A stretch of DNA of 64,000 nt from Mixophyes australis (GCA_036250195.1 JAVHZZ010000004.1:139744229-139808228), one strand, 5' to 3'; counted from the stretch's first letter, positions 22,277 to 31,829 are shown. Notes: generated by a model not told the origin, from the sequence alone. Made by a program: numbers and translations.

Positions 22277-22617
22277 CAGATTCCAAATGCAAATGTCATA
22301 CCTAGAATCAACTCCAGACCTTTTACCTGCTTAATTGATGATGAAATAATGAGGAAATAGCCCACACATGTCCATGAAATAGCTTTTGAGTCGATTGTCC
22401 CATTACTTTTGATACCTTAAAAAGTGTGAGGCACATATAGAAACTGTTGTAATTCCTATACCGTTCACCTGATTTGCATGTAATTACCCCCAAATTAAAA
22501 CTGAAAGTCTGCAGTTAAAGCACATCTTGTTAGTTTCATTTCAAATCCATTGTGGTGGTGTATAGAGCCCAAAATATGAGAATTGTGTCGATATCCCAAT
22601 ATTTATGGACTTGACTG

Positions 22618-22969
22618 TACATTTTGCTGGTGGAGGTGTTGTATAAGTGTGTTCAACTGGTCATCTGAATGCTGGTTATGGTTGTAACTCCTTAATAAAG
22701 GAGTACCATACCCCACAAAATCTTCACAGAATACACAGCATTGTATCCCTCTTATTGATACTAACCTTCCAGAATGTTTCAGGATGTGAAATGTTTCTAT
22801 GAAAATTGTCAAATTAATATTGGGCCTTAGCTACTTATGTTTGCCTAGTGCATGTATTCTAACTAAGCTGTACTCATAAAGATGTTTAGCAGAGTCACTT
22901 ACTTTCTTCCTTTGTTTTAGGAGGAGTTTTAGAAAGTTTGAAAATACTGAAATGTAGAATCAATGTCTG
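22618..22969. other. Intergenic, nothing recognised
   Basis: Sequence between Tc1-B and a MITE. A minus-strand frame at 22603-22812 overlaps the transposon edge and has no domain. Confidence 0.4.
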
Positions 22970-23155
22970 CGGGTAAATATATTAAGCAGCGCTTTTTGCA
23001 GCTCGACGATATTTGCCAAGTTTGACAGCTAAAGTTAGAATGGCAATGTGTTTAAAGGCAAATCTTGCCTTTAAACACATTGCTGTTTTATATTTAGCTG
23101 TAGAACTCGTTGAATATCAGCGAGCTGCAAAAAATGCTGTTTAATACATTTACCG
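22970..23155. mobile_element. Compact palindromic MITE, second copy type
   Basis: Outer arms gcgggtaaatatattaagca and, inverted, gcggtaaatgtattaaacag. The centre is the complementary pair ttgcctttaaacacattgc and its mirror near 23050-23085. Same length and tip motif (GGTAAATRTATNAA) as the MITE at 21975, but different internal sequence. Confidence 0.85.
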
Positions 23156-24564
23156 CTGGAATCAAATTTATTATACACCAGACATTTAGTTAATTCATCA
23201 TGTAAATGTCCTAGGTTAAAATGTTTGAAAAATAGAGCAGTGAAGGGCAAGATGAAAGGATCTAGTCTAGCAGTAAATAATTGGAGGAACCAAAAATTTG
23301 TCTTCATTATTTGGAAAATTAATCTAAGTCTAAGTCCCTAAAACCAACAGCTCACTTTTTGAATTTGGAGAAACAATGCTGCCTAGAAAGCGTATCATAT
23401 CAGTTAGTAAGTGTTGCCTTCTCAGTGGACTGGCTATGCATTGCACACTAAGGATATTATTTTTATGATAGCACAGGAGACTAATTTAAATCTTATTTAC
23501 TGGGATACTGCACTTGTTCAGTAATGCCCTACTAGCAAGTAGCAACATTCCTTGATAAGTTTTAAATGTTGTTCCTGGACAATGGCTAAGAACTCTTAAA
23601 TCCAAAGTACTTCAGTTCCAGGACTCATGCAGTAGATTAATGAGTCCTCTTCAATGACTCAAAAAGATCAGCATCCGACAACTGAGCTCAAACTATGACA
23701 ACACAGTGAAAATGCATAAAAATACCAGACGTTGCAGAAAATGAAAACTACTGAGAATTTTAATTAAAATATATTGCAATTGTATTGTATTGCTATGAAG
23801 TGTGCATTCAAGTTGTTTGTTTTTGAGGGGCACACCCATATTTTTATGACAATATTTGTTTAAATTAAACTCTCAAAGCTGTTTTGCATTTTGCAAAGTA
23901 TTAACAGAGCTTGTGCAGAAGGAGAACACAGATGTATGACGAGATATGTCGTTACAAGGGTAAATATTAATTTATTTTTTGTTTTTAAGAGGAATGTAAT
24001 AGGCATATTCTGTTGACCCTGCCAGCAGCTGGTGCTGAAGGGAATGTGGCAAATAGAAGTGGATGAGCGATTGGACGTGGGCACTGAGAGGAGTTGGTGC
24101 ACAATATGCTGTTTGGGCAAGTAACATTTCTGGCTTATTCCTCTGGATGTTTGTAACCATTGCCAGCTTTAACTTTCTGTTTTTCTCATTATATATAGAT
24201 TGTCCTAAAAGTAAATTATTTTGTTTGGAGTCTCATTACTTACAGATGCAGCTAATATTATCGCAAAAGGTATTTATTTTATTTTGAGCCATTATAGTCT
24301 AATTTCATATAGAAATTAATCTTAGCAAATGGCTTTAGAGATACTTAATTGGATTTGCCTGAAACATCACTTTGAGATAATGCTGGCTAAATCTGTATAT
24401 ATGTAAACGTAAGAGTCTGGATATTTTTCACATCTGACTAATTAAAACATGAGAGTCCAGGCTATTAATCTTGTACTCGAGTTACAAGTGCATGGCATAT
24501 TACAGACTGTTCAGCAAAGTACCACTTTATTATTGGGTCAAATCCCAGTTCATTTAATGTAGCC
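23156..24564. other. Intergenic, nothing recognised
   Basis: About 1.4 kb of AT-rich sequence. Short frames at 23860-24120 (minus) and 24063-24287 (plus) overlap each other and show no known domain. Confidence 0.4.
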
Positions 24565-24862
24565 ACACTTGTGGCATAGTGATTAACATTGCTATCTCAC
24601 AGTGCACAGGTTCTATACCAACCAGGAGACTCACTGTGTAGTTCGTATGTTCTCCCTGTGTTTATGTGGGTTTCCTCCGGGTGCTCCGGTTTTCTGCCAC
24701 AGTCCAAAAACATTCTGGTAGGTTAGTATGGCTTCTGACAAAAACTGGACCCCTGTGTGTGTTTTTGTGGTAGACTGCAAGCTCCATTAGGGCAGAGACT
24801 GTTGTCAATTATTAAAGCACTGCACAATATGTTGGTGCTATATAAAGGATATTAGTAATGTA
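24565..24862 (+). mobile_element. Degenerate V-SINE-like element
   Basis: A tRNA-like head (gtggcatagtgattaacatt) is followed by the conserved vertebrate SINE core (ttctccctgtgtttatgtgg, then gtttcctccgggtgctccgg). The tail ends 'ggtgctatataaaggatatt', resembling the 3' end of L2-type LINEs. The B-box is decayed, so it should not be annotated as a tRNA gene. Confidence 0.8.
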
Positions 24863-25021
24863 GATTAAGTCTGTCATTCCTGAGGAAAATAATATTGACT
24901 GTATGTATTCAACAGATCTCCCATACCTCCTAATATGTGAATCAAATACCAAAGGTAATTTTAAATTTAGTATAAAAGTCCCAGGTCTTCAAGCAACTCA
25001 ACAAACATTTTAAACAAATTA

Positions 25022-25862
25022 TCATATAACATCATCATCATCATCATCATTTATTTATATAACACCAGCAGATTTTGTAGCGCTTTACAATTGGGAACAA
25101 ACAGCAATAAAACAATACTGGGTAATACATACAGACAGAGAGGTAAGAGAACCCTGCTCGCAAGCTTACAATCTATAGGACAATGGGAGTTTGATACACA
25201 AGGGTAAGTGCTACATCATATTGCATATTTTCCAGCTAGAACGCAAAAGTATAAAGTATTTAGTGGGCTGTGTGATCAGTCACACAGCTATGTTGGTCAG
25301 AGGGTTGTTGTCTTGTGAAAGCTGAGTAGAGGATAGTAATAGGGTAACCTAGGGAGATTAAGATGGTGGTAGAAGAATATTATAAGCTTGTCTGAAGAGG
25401 TGGGTTTTCAGAGAACGCTTGAAGATTTGAAGACTAGAGGAAAGTCTTGTAGTGCGAGGGAGTGAATTCTATAAAATGGGTGCAGCCCAAAAAAAGTCCT
25501 GTAACCAAGAATGGGAGGATGTGATGAGAGTGGAAGAGAGACGCAGATCTTGTGTAGAACAGAGGTGTCTAGTTGGGAGATATTTTGAGACAAGCAAGGG
25601 GATGTATGTCGGTGGAATTTTGTTGATAGCCTTGTATGTTAGTAGAAGAATTTTATATTGGATTTGTTGAAAAACAGGCAACCAATGTAGAGACTGACAG
25701 AGTGGCTCAGTAGAGGAAGAACAATTTGCAAGGAAAATCAATCTAGTCGCTGCGTGCAAAATAGATTTTAGGGGTTTGAGTCTGATGTTGGGAAGACCTG
25801 TAAGGAGGGAATTGCAATAGTCAATGCGGGAGATAATGAGTGCATGACTTAAAGTTTTGGCA
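25022..25862 (-). mobile_element. 5'-truncated L2 LINE, 3' end
   Basis: It starts with (ATC)n followed by 'atttatttatataac', the reverse complement of the L2 tail. On the minus strand it decodes the C-terminal L2 region: 'ATRLIFLANCSSSTEPLCQS' followed by LHWLPV, parallel to the L2 copy at 17590-17680. Similarity ends near 25862, a few bases before the LTR of Gypsy-2. Confidence 0.88.
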
Positions 25863-25874
25863 GTGCAATATACT

Positions 25875-26417
25875 TGTCACGAATACTCACCTCTCCTCGT
25901 TCCCCCGCCGCTCCGTCGGACCCGGAAGCCGCACTTCCGGGTTCGGCGGTCACGTGATCGCTACCTAGGGCGGTCACGTGATTACTACCCCAGGGCGGGG
26001 AATTCAAATGGGACACACTATAAAAACATAGCTCTGACACTTGGTGAGTGTCAGAGCAACTTACCAGTTCCTGGCTCCTGATTCCTGTGTACTTTCTTGT
26101 TCCTGCTTCATCTGTATTGACTCCCAGTGTACCGACCCGGCTTGTTCACTCTTCTGGATTCCGTTGTCCTCTGTGTACCGACCCGGCTAGCTGACCTCGC
26201 TTCTGTTCTTGTGACCCGTGTACCGACCCGGTTTGATTGACTCCGAGACCGCCTCCTGATTCTGTCTGCATTGCCTGCCTGTGTACCGACCCGGCCTGTC
26301 CGACTACTCTCATCTTGCTCCTGCTCCGCTGTACTACACCTTGAGATCGTTAGACTCCGCACCTCAGGTAAGCCAGTGTTAATCAAGGTTAGTAGTGAAT
26401 CCAGTAAATCCGTTACA
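25875..26417 (+). repeat. Gypsy-2 5' LTR
   Basis: 543 bases. It has four copies of a 'gtgtaccgacccggc' motif between about 26127 and 26300 and a TATA box (ctataaaaac near 26018). Compared with the 3' LTR it lacks a segment of about 80 bases containing the conserved TTGC-loop hairpin, but keeps 'gcacttccggg' missing from the other. Confidence 0.92.
26018..26027 (+). promoter_or_regulatory. Gypsy-2 LTR TATA box
   Basis: Sequence ctataaaaac in both LTRs (the second copy is near 29862), about 110 bases upstream of the 'gtaccgacccggc' repeats. Likely start signal for element RNA. Confidence 0.55.
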
Positions 26418-26430
26418 GTTTGCTCTGACC

Positions 26431-27354
26431 ATGGATTCAGCGGTCAAAGATCTCCTGGAGCATTTAGTGGGTAGAATGGACAAACAGGAAGCAAACCAAG
26501 AGCAACTTTTAAAATTCCTCCAGAGCCTATCTACTCGGCTGGATGTTGTTCAGAACACCGTAGTGGCCACCGGTCCTCCTGTACCTGTGATTGCGGCAGA
26601 CCCCCCCTCAGTAGCAGCAGCTTCTTCCTCTCAAGTACGGATGCCTAATCCGCCCAAATTCGACGGAGACCCTAAACTTTGCAGAGGATTCCTGAACCAA
26701 TGCTCCATTCACTTTGAACTATTGCCGGGGAATTTTCCTTCTGAGAAGGCTAAAGTGGCCTATGTGATATCACTGCTCTCTGGTCAAGCCTTAGCGTGGG
26801 CATCCCCGTTATGGGAGCAGAATGATCCTATCCTGCATAATTTCTCCACCTTTTTATCCACCTTTAGGAAGATTTTTGACGAACCCGGAAGGGTTTCCAA
26901 TGCCGCTGCTGGGCTATTGCGTCTCCGCCAAGGGAACCAGTCTGTGGGGCAGTATGCTGTCCACTTCAGAACTATGGCCTCTGAACTAAGCTGGAACGAT
27001 GAGGCTCTAGTAGCTACATTCTGGCAGGGTCTTTCGGATCGAATTAAAGACGAGCTGGTGTCTCAGGAACTCCCTGCATCTTTGGACGATCTCATCTCTC
27101 TCTGCGTTAAGATTGACTTATGATTCAAGGAGCGTAGTTCTGAGAAGGAACAGTCTCGTCGCAGTATGATCCGTCTAGCTCCCAACTTCCAAACACCTGT
27201 TCTTCCACCCGAGGAACCGATGCAATTGGGAAGGACCCGCCTATCGGCTGAAGAGAGAGAGAGAAGATTCCGAAACAAATTATGTTTATATTGTGGAGAG
27301 AGCGGACATCTTCTGAACTCTTGTCCCAAACGTCCGGGAAACGACAGGGCCTAA
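26431..27354 (+). pseudogene. Gypsy-2 gag with one premature stop
   Basis: The start ATG at 26431 lies 14 bases after the LTR and begins MDSAVKDLLEHLVGRMDKQE. A Pro/Ala-rich linker is followed by the capsid-like region (PPKFDGDPKLCRGFLNQCS, then a 'WASPLWEQNDPIL' block). In the same frame a TGA at 27121-27123 interrupts the block that reads 'RVDMRFRE' in the related copy at 48760, so it looks like a C-to-T change. After the stop the frame continues to a CCHC knuckle, [15 protein letters not shown], at about 27283-27330. Gag packages the RNA. Apart from that stop the frame is open for about 300 codons. Confidence 0.92.
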
Positions 27355-27362
27355 CGTGTTCA

Positions 27363-28029
27363 GGAACTGTGTCGTTAGGCCTCCTTATTTCATCTCCCTC
27401 AGTTCCTTATTGTAATGATTGTGTCACCATTCCCATTTCCTTACAGTCTGGACAATATACTTTTTCTCAGTCCGCACTCTTTGACTCCGGAGCAGCTGGG
27501 AATTTCATTTTGGCTGCCTTGGTAAAGCAATTCTCTATCTCCACGCAAGCTCTAGAACAACCTATCTCCCTTTTAGCTATCAATGGGGGAAGAATTCCAG
27601 AAGGTTCTATCTTCTTACGCACCTCTCCTCTTCGTCTCCAGATTGGAGCCCTACATCAAGAGAGTATCTCCTTTTTCGTCATCCATAAGACTACCAATCC
27701 TGTTATCCTTGGACTTCCGTGGCTCCGTCTCCATTCTCCTAACGTGGATTGGCAATCCGGCCATATCTTATCCTGGGGACAACATTGCTTTAATCATTGT
27801 CTATCGAAGGTAGTTCCCAAGGAGGATCCCAAATGCCACAGGAGGTTACCCTTGGCACTCCTTCCTGAACCCTACCAAACCTTTTCCGATGTCTTTTGTG
27901 AACAGGAGGCCACCAAACTCCCTCCACATAGAATTTGGGACTGTAATATAGATCTCATTCCCGGTAAACCGGTACCCCGAGGCAGAGTGTATCCACTTTC
28001 TGTTCCTGAATCCAAGGCCGCGGAGGAAC
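27363..28029 (+). pseudogene. Gypsy-2 protease and start of RT region
   Basis: The frame contains the aspartic protease active site FDSGAAGNF near 27480 and the second block VILGLPWLRLHSPNVDW near 27702. The linker 'PPHRIWDCNIDLIPGKPV' and the pre-RT motif GRVYPLSVPES at about 27980-28013 follow. It stops abruptly after 'KAAEE' at 28029, where the related element continues into RT. The protease would process Gag-Pol. The domain itself appears complete. Confidence 0.9.
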
Positions 28030-28537
28030 CATGCAGTTTTATGTGTCCCGCCAACTCTTGATGGTTACCCGGGCCGCTCTGCGGGTGTCCGGTGTCCTTT
28101 TCTGGATCCTAGTTTATATTGCATCTCTTTTGGCAGCAGTGTCCTACCTGCCTGATGCTCTGAGGCTCATAGCCAGGGGTCCACTAAGGGCGTTTCATTG
28201 GAAGCCACGCAAGACTGCCCCCTCTTGTTTAATGAGCAGCAAACATGGCCAGCATGGATACATATTAGGATCAAGGTGGGTGATGCAAAGCTTTGCGGCG
28301 AAGATGGGAGGCGCAAGGGGTGAGAGTTAGTGCCACTCAGTGATATTCTACTCTTTGGTTGAACAGAAATCTGGAATACGCTTCCATTAAGTGGCTTCTG
28401 GAGAGAAAGGGGATCCATTAATGCTTCTCCTGCACGGCTTCCCAGGGACTGTCGCCGTTGATCTAAGAGGATTCGGAAGCTCTGATGCCCCTTCTAAACT
28501 GTGTGATTACAGAATGGAGACGCTGCTGCAGGATGTA
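28030..28537 (+). pseudogene. Captured epoxide hydrolase (EPHX3/4-like) gene fragment
   Basis: The ATG at 28031 opens a frame with a basic and hydrophobic N-terminus (a membrane anchor around VLFWILVYIASLLAAVSYL), then 'RGPLRAF' and 'HGQHGYI', as in membrane-anchored EPHX3/EPHX4 proteins. An extra AT shifts the frame at about 28265. After a 91-base putative intron (28276-28366), the frame reads KSGIRFH, a TAA at 28388 where the family has Tyr, then DPLMLLLHGFP (the HGxP oxyanion-hole motif) and VAVDLRGFGSSDAP. About 19 residues expected between HGFP and VAVDLRG are deleted. The nucleophile and His of the catalytic triad lie downstream and were not captured. The family hydrolyses epoxides at the ER membrane; this fragment cannot. 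Identification is from motifs, without a search. Confidence 0.85.
28276..28366 (+). other. Putative retained intron in the captured gene
   Basis: The donor AAG/gtgggt follows the GYIRIK-like exon end; the acceptor ttggttgaacag/AAA precedes KSGIRFH. Removing these 91 bases joins two phase-0 exon ends at a position where the family protein is continuous. Confidence 0.65.
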
Positions 28538-29686
28538 AGAAGGTTTGTGTCTTCATGTTCCATATGTGCCCAACACAAGACCCCCAGGAGGAGGCCTTAT
28601 GGTCATTTACTTCCATTACCAGTTCCTGATTACCCATGGTCACAAATTTCCATGGATTTCATTACGGATCTACCTCCCTCCAAATCTTGTACAGTGGTCC
28701 TAGTGGTCACGGACCGCTTTTCCAAAACTGCCCACTTCATTCCACTAAGAGGTCTTCCATCTTCCTCCTCGTTGGCTGACATCTTTATCAAGGAGATATT
28801 CCGCCTTCATGGTTGTCCTCTTCACATTGTCTCCGATCGAGGATCTCAGTTTATATCCAAGTTTTGGAGATCATTTTGTCACAAATCTGGAATCAAGCTT
28901 GATTTTTCCTCTGCATATCACCCCCAGTCTAATGGCCTCACAGAGAGAACCAATCAGGAATTGGAGAAATTCTTAAGAATATTCATCTCTGCCAATCAAG
29001 ACAACTGGGTAGATCTCCTTCCATGGGCTGAGTTTGCCCATAATAATCATTTCCACGAGGCTCTCTTTAATTCTCCTTTTTTCGTGCTCTATGGCTGTCA
29101 TCCGAGACTACCTACCTATTCCCAAATTTCTGCCTCCGAAGTTCCTGCAGTGGGCGTATTATTTCGTAACTTCTCTCATATCTGGGAACAAACCAAATCA
29201 AGTCTCAGAGAGGCTATCACTCTTTCTAAGGAGGCCTATGATAGAAGGAGAAGAGCCGTGCCTAATTTCTCCATCGGTGATAAAGTCTGGTTATCTACAC
29301 AGAACATTCGTCTAAAGGTTCCCAGCAAGAAATTTGCTCCCAGGTTTATTGGTCCTTTTTCCATCTCTGAGATCATCAATCCAGTAGCTTTTAGACTAAG
29401 CTTACCACGTTCTCTACGTATTCCAGATGTTTTTCATGTGTCGTTGCTGAAACCAGTAGTTACTAACAAGTTTGCCACCCCTCCTAGGGCTCCTCCTCCT
29501 GTTATTATTCAGAATCAGGGTGAATATGAAGTAAAACAAATCTTGGACTCCCGTAAAAACAGAGGTGCTGTACAATTCCTAGTAGACTGGAAAGGATATG
29601 GTCCCGAGGAACGCTCCTGGGTAAGAGCAGTCGATCTGCATGCTCCCCGTCTACTCAAACTCTTTCATAAAAAAATTTCCCTGTAA
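28391..29686 (+). CDS. Open fusion frame: hydrolase fragment, integrase, chromodomain
   Basis: A 431-codon frame is open from 28391 (GTG; first ATG at 28421) to the stop before the 3' LTR. Residues 1-50 are epoxide hydrolase (PLMLLLHGFP...LLQDV). At about 28537 it joins integrase in frame: SSCSICAQHKTPRRR (the two cysteines of the zinc finger; the His pair is lost). The core keeps the first Asp in SMDFITDLPPSK, the second in IVSDRGSQF and Glu in SNGLTERTN, all intact. A GPF.I..I linker and a chromodomain follow (YEVKQILDSRKNRGAVQFLV, then DWKGYGPEERSW). Transcription from the LTR is possible, but translation would need internal initiation or an upstream joined frame. It is a recent open frame or a lucky survivor, not proven expressed. 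Confidence 0.75.
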   Translation: MASGEKGDPLMLLLHGFPGTVAVDLRGFGSSDAPSKLCDYRMETLLQDVRRFVSSCSICAQHKTPRRRPYGHLLPLPVPDYPWSQISMDFITDLPPSKSCTVVLVVTDRFSKTAHFIPLRGLPSSSSLADIFIKEIFRLHGCPLHIVSDRGSQFISKFWRSFCHKSGIKLDFSSAYHPQSNGLTERTNQELEKFLRIFISANQDNWVDLLPWAEFAHNNHFHEALFNSPFFVLYGCHPRLPTYSQISASEVPAVGVLFRNFSHIWEQTKSSLREAITLSKEAYDRRRRAVPNFSIGDKVWLSTQNIRLKVPSKKFAPRFIGPFSISEIINPVAFRLSLPRSLRIPDVFHVSLLKPVVTNKFATPPRAPPPVIIQNQGEYEVKQILDSRKNRGAVQFLVDWKGYGPEERSWVRAVDLHAPRLLKLFHKKISL

Positions 29687-29729
29687 ACCTGTGTAGGTGT
29701 CCGGAGTCCACCTTTAAGGTAGGGGGTAC

Positions 29730-30346
29730 TGTCACGAATACTCACCTCTCCTCATTCCCCCGCCGCTCCGTCAGACCCGGAAGCCGGGTTCGGCGGTCAT
29801 GTGATCGCTACCTAGGGTGGTCACGTGATTACTACCCCAGGGCGGGGAATTCAAATGGGACACACTATAAAAACATAGCTCTGACACTTGGTGAGTGTCA
29901 GAGCAACTTACCAGTTCCTGGATCCTGATTCCTGTGTCCTTCCTTGTTCCTGCTTCATCTGTATTAACTCCCAGTGTACCGACCCGGCTTGTTCACTCTT
30001 CTGGATTCCGTTGTCCTCTGTGTACCGACCCGGCTAGCTGACCTCGCTTCTGTTCTTGTGACCCGTGTACCGACCGGGTTTGATTGACTCCGAGACCGCC
30101 TCCTGATTCTGTCTGCATTGCCTGCCTGTGTACCGACCCGGCCTGTCCGACTACTCTCATCTTGCTCCTGCTCCGCTGTACTACACCTTGGTGCAAACCT
30201 GAGGACCGCGACCTGCGACTCCTGGTAGCAAAGCCCATCCCGCCTTGCGGCGGTTCTTGGTGAATACCGGGGAGATCGTTAGACTCCGCACCTCAGGTAA
30301 GCCAGCGTTAATCAAGGTTAGTAGTGAATCCAGTAAATCCGTTGCA
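29730..30346 (+). repeat. Gypsy-2 3' LTR
   Basis: 617 bases, the longer of the two LTRs. It contains the 80-base block with hairpin cgccttgcggcg (30241-30252) that the 5' LTR has lost. It ends gttgca before the atact target duplicate. Confidence 0.92.
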
Positions 30347-30351
30347 ATACT

Positions 30352-30802
30352 AAGTACAGTATACACAGACTACACAGCTGAAAATCTCAAAATACCTTTA
30401 TCATTTATCAATCTTGTATGTGTGTATATGTTTGCATGTGTTTTTATACCAGATTACATTACAAATTCATATACAACTCAGATCCAACTAACTGCACAGT
30501 CACAAATTTCACTGACTCACTGTACTAGCTACCACCACTGTTACTATATAAACAAACACCATTGCTTCCCAGTATGTAAACCAACACTACTGTTGTCACT
30601 GTGCTTAAACAAACTCCATATGCTATCTCACAACAGAGTCTCCATAGCACTGTATGATTCATCATCATCATCTTCACCATTTATTCATATCACAGTATCC
30701 TATATGTAACAATCATCACAAGTATCACAGTCACCATAGTGTCTATATATGCATCTTATGTGTATCACATATTGTCCTCATGTATCACACAAACCTACAA
30801 TA
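30352..30802. other. CA/TCA-rich intergenic DNA
   Basis: Low-complexity sequence rich in 'atcac' and 'cacatt' words, continuing after the solo LTR at 31437. Short Ser/His/Tyr-rich frames are composition artefacts. Confidence 0.5.
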
Positions 30803-31436
30803 TGTTACAATTCCAGGAGTTACCTTAGTCAGCATTAGTGCCTGCCTTCCCAGGGCACGGAGTCTAACGGCCCTCCCGGTCTTCTCCAAGAACCGCCGCA
30901 AGGCCGGATGATTTTAGCTGCCGGAGAACCGCAGGTTGCGGCCCACAGGTTAGCCTACTGATGTAAGGATAGAGTTCTATGAGATGGATAGGCAAGGTAG
31001 AATAGCGCAACAAGGTACTAGCAGCAAGAAACTCACTAACCGTGATATCCTGGAGAATATAGCTGGGTGGGTACACAGGAATCAATCTGGTCAGCAGTGC
31101 CAGGGATGAGACTGAGAATAGCCAGGGAACAACAGCCAGGTCGGTACACAGGAATCAATCAGGTCAGCAGTGCCAGGGATGAGACTGAGTATAGCCAGGG
31201 AACAATAGCCGGGTCGGTACACAGGAATCAAACAGGCAAAGCACAAAGGAGCATGCAGGGGAAGAAAGCACAAGGAGAGGAAGCCAGACGCTGGGAACAC
31301 ATTGCTCTGGCACAGATAGTGTGTCATAGCAGGCTGAAATAGTGATTTGAATTCCCCGCCCCTGGGTCATGTGACCGCCGCCGGGACTACCCGGAGGTGC
31401 GGCACGCCGGAGCTTCGGCAGGTAAGATGCCTAACA
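30803..31436 (-). mobile_element. Solo LTR, perfect target duplication
   Basis: 634 bases, TGTTAC...CTAACA, flanked by caata at 30798-30802 and 31437-31441. Distantly related to the Gypsy-2 LTR in inverse orientation. It shares the hairpin (ccgccgcaaggccgg at 30893), the 'gagtctaac' block at 30870, the 'cggtacacagg' repeats (about three 69-base units, 31070-31230) and 'gaattccccgcccc' near 31349. Confidence 0.9.
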
Positions 31437-31441
31437 CAATA

Positions 31442-31800
31442 GCAATATCACAATCAAAATCACCACTGTCCCCACAACATTCATTCATCACATCAACCTC
31501 AATAGCAACAATATCCTAGCATTATTACTCTGCTCCTATTACAATCATTGCTAAATCTTTGTTCCCATATATACAATCATTATTAATAAGAAGCATCACT
31601 TCTCCTGTTAATTACACTGCTCCCAGTAATCACATCACACTGCTGCACAAAATCCATACATCAAGACCACCTCATCATCTATCACATCCATCAATATCAA
31701 TCATTTTCTCAGCATAGTAATTTACAATTCCTTAATCTGTTACAATCCTTCCTACATTCCCATATGTGTAGCAGAAAAAATATTTTTAAAAATTATTATT
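31442..31800. other. CA/TCA-rich intergenic DNA, continued
   Basis: Continuation of the low-complexity sequence interrupted by the solo LTR. No gene seen. Confidence 0.5.
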
Positions 31801-31829
31801 GCAGTACCGTGTTAGCCAGAAAAATCTAT

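Larger units (their letters stand above)
20777..22617 (-). mobile_element. Tc1-like transposon with ~225-bp inverted repeats (Tc1-B)
   Basis: TA dinucleotides (20775-20776 and 22618-22619) bound the element. The left repeat (20777-about 21000) and right repeat (about 22395-22617) are inverted copies, sharing for example caagtccataaatattggga at the tips and the 'agtaatgggaca' block at the inner end. The transposase is on the minus strand, interrupted by a MITE at about 21975-22166. Without the MITE the element is about 1.65 kb. Confidence 0.92.
25875..30346 (+). mobile_element. Gypsy-2: chromodomain gypsy element carrying a host gene fragment
   Basis: LTRs (25875-26417 and 29730-30346) start tgtcacgaatactc and end gtt(a/g)ca. 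The target duplication atact is perfect at 25870-25874 and 30347-30351. Internal order: gag, protease, start of the RT region, then a 508-base piece of an epoxide hydrolase gene, then integrase from the middle of its zinc finger, and a chromodomain. About 1.45 kb of pol (RT, RNase H, integrase N-terminus) present in the related element at 46091 is missing. A purine-rich ttaaggtagggggtac precedes the 3' LTR. Confidence 0.95.

Noticed and set aside
22603..24287. Short frames in the 22.6-24.3 kb stretch as possible small genes
   Set aside because: No domain, no start context, no splice signals, and opposite-strand overlap.
28031..28541. A functional host epoxide hydrolase gene
   Set aside because: Flanked on both sides by gypsy internal sequence inside one LTR pair; it has a frameshift, a stop and a deletion, and lacks the catalytic Asp/His region.
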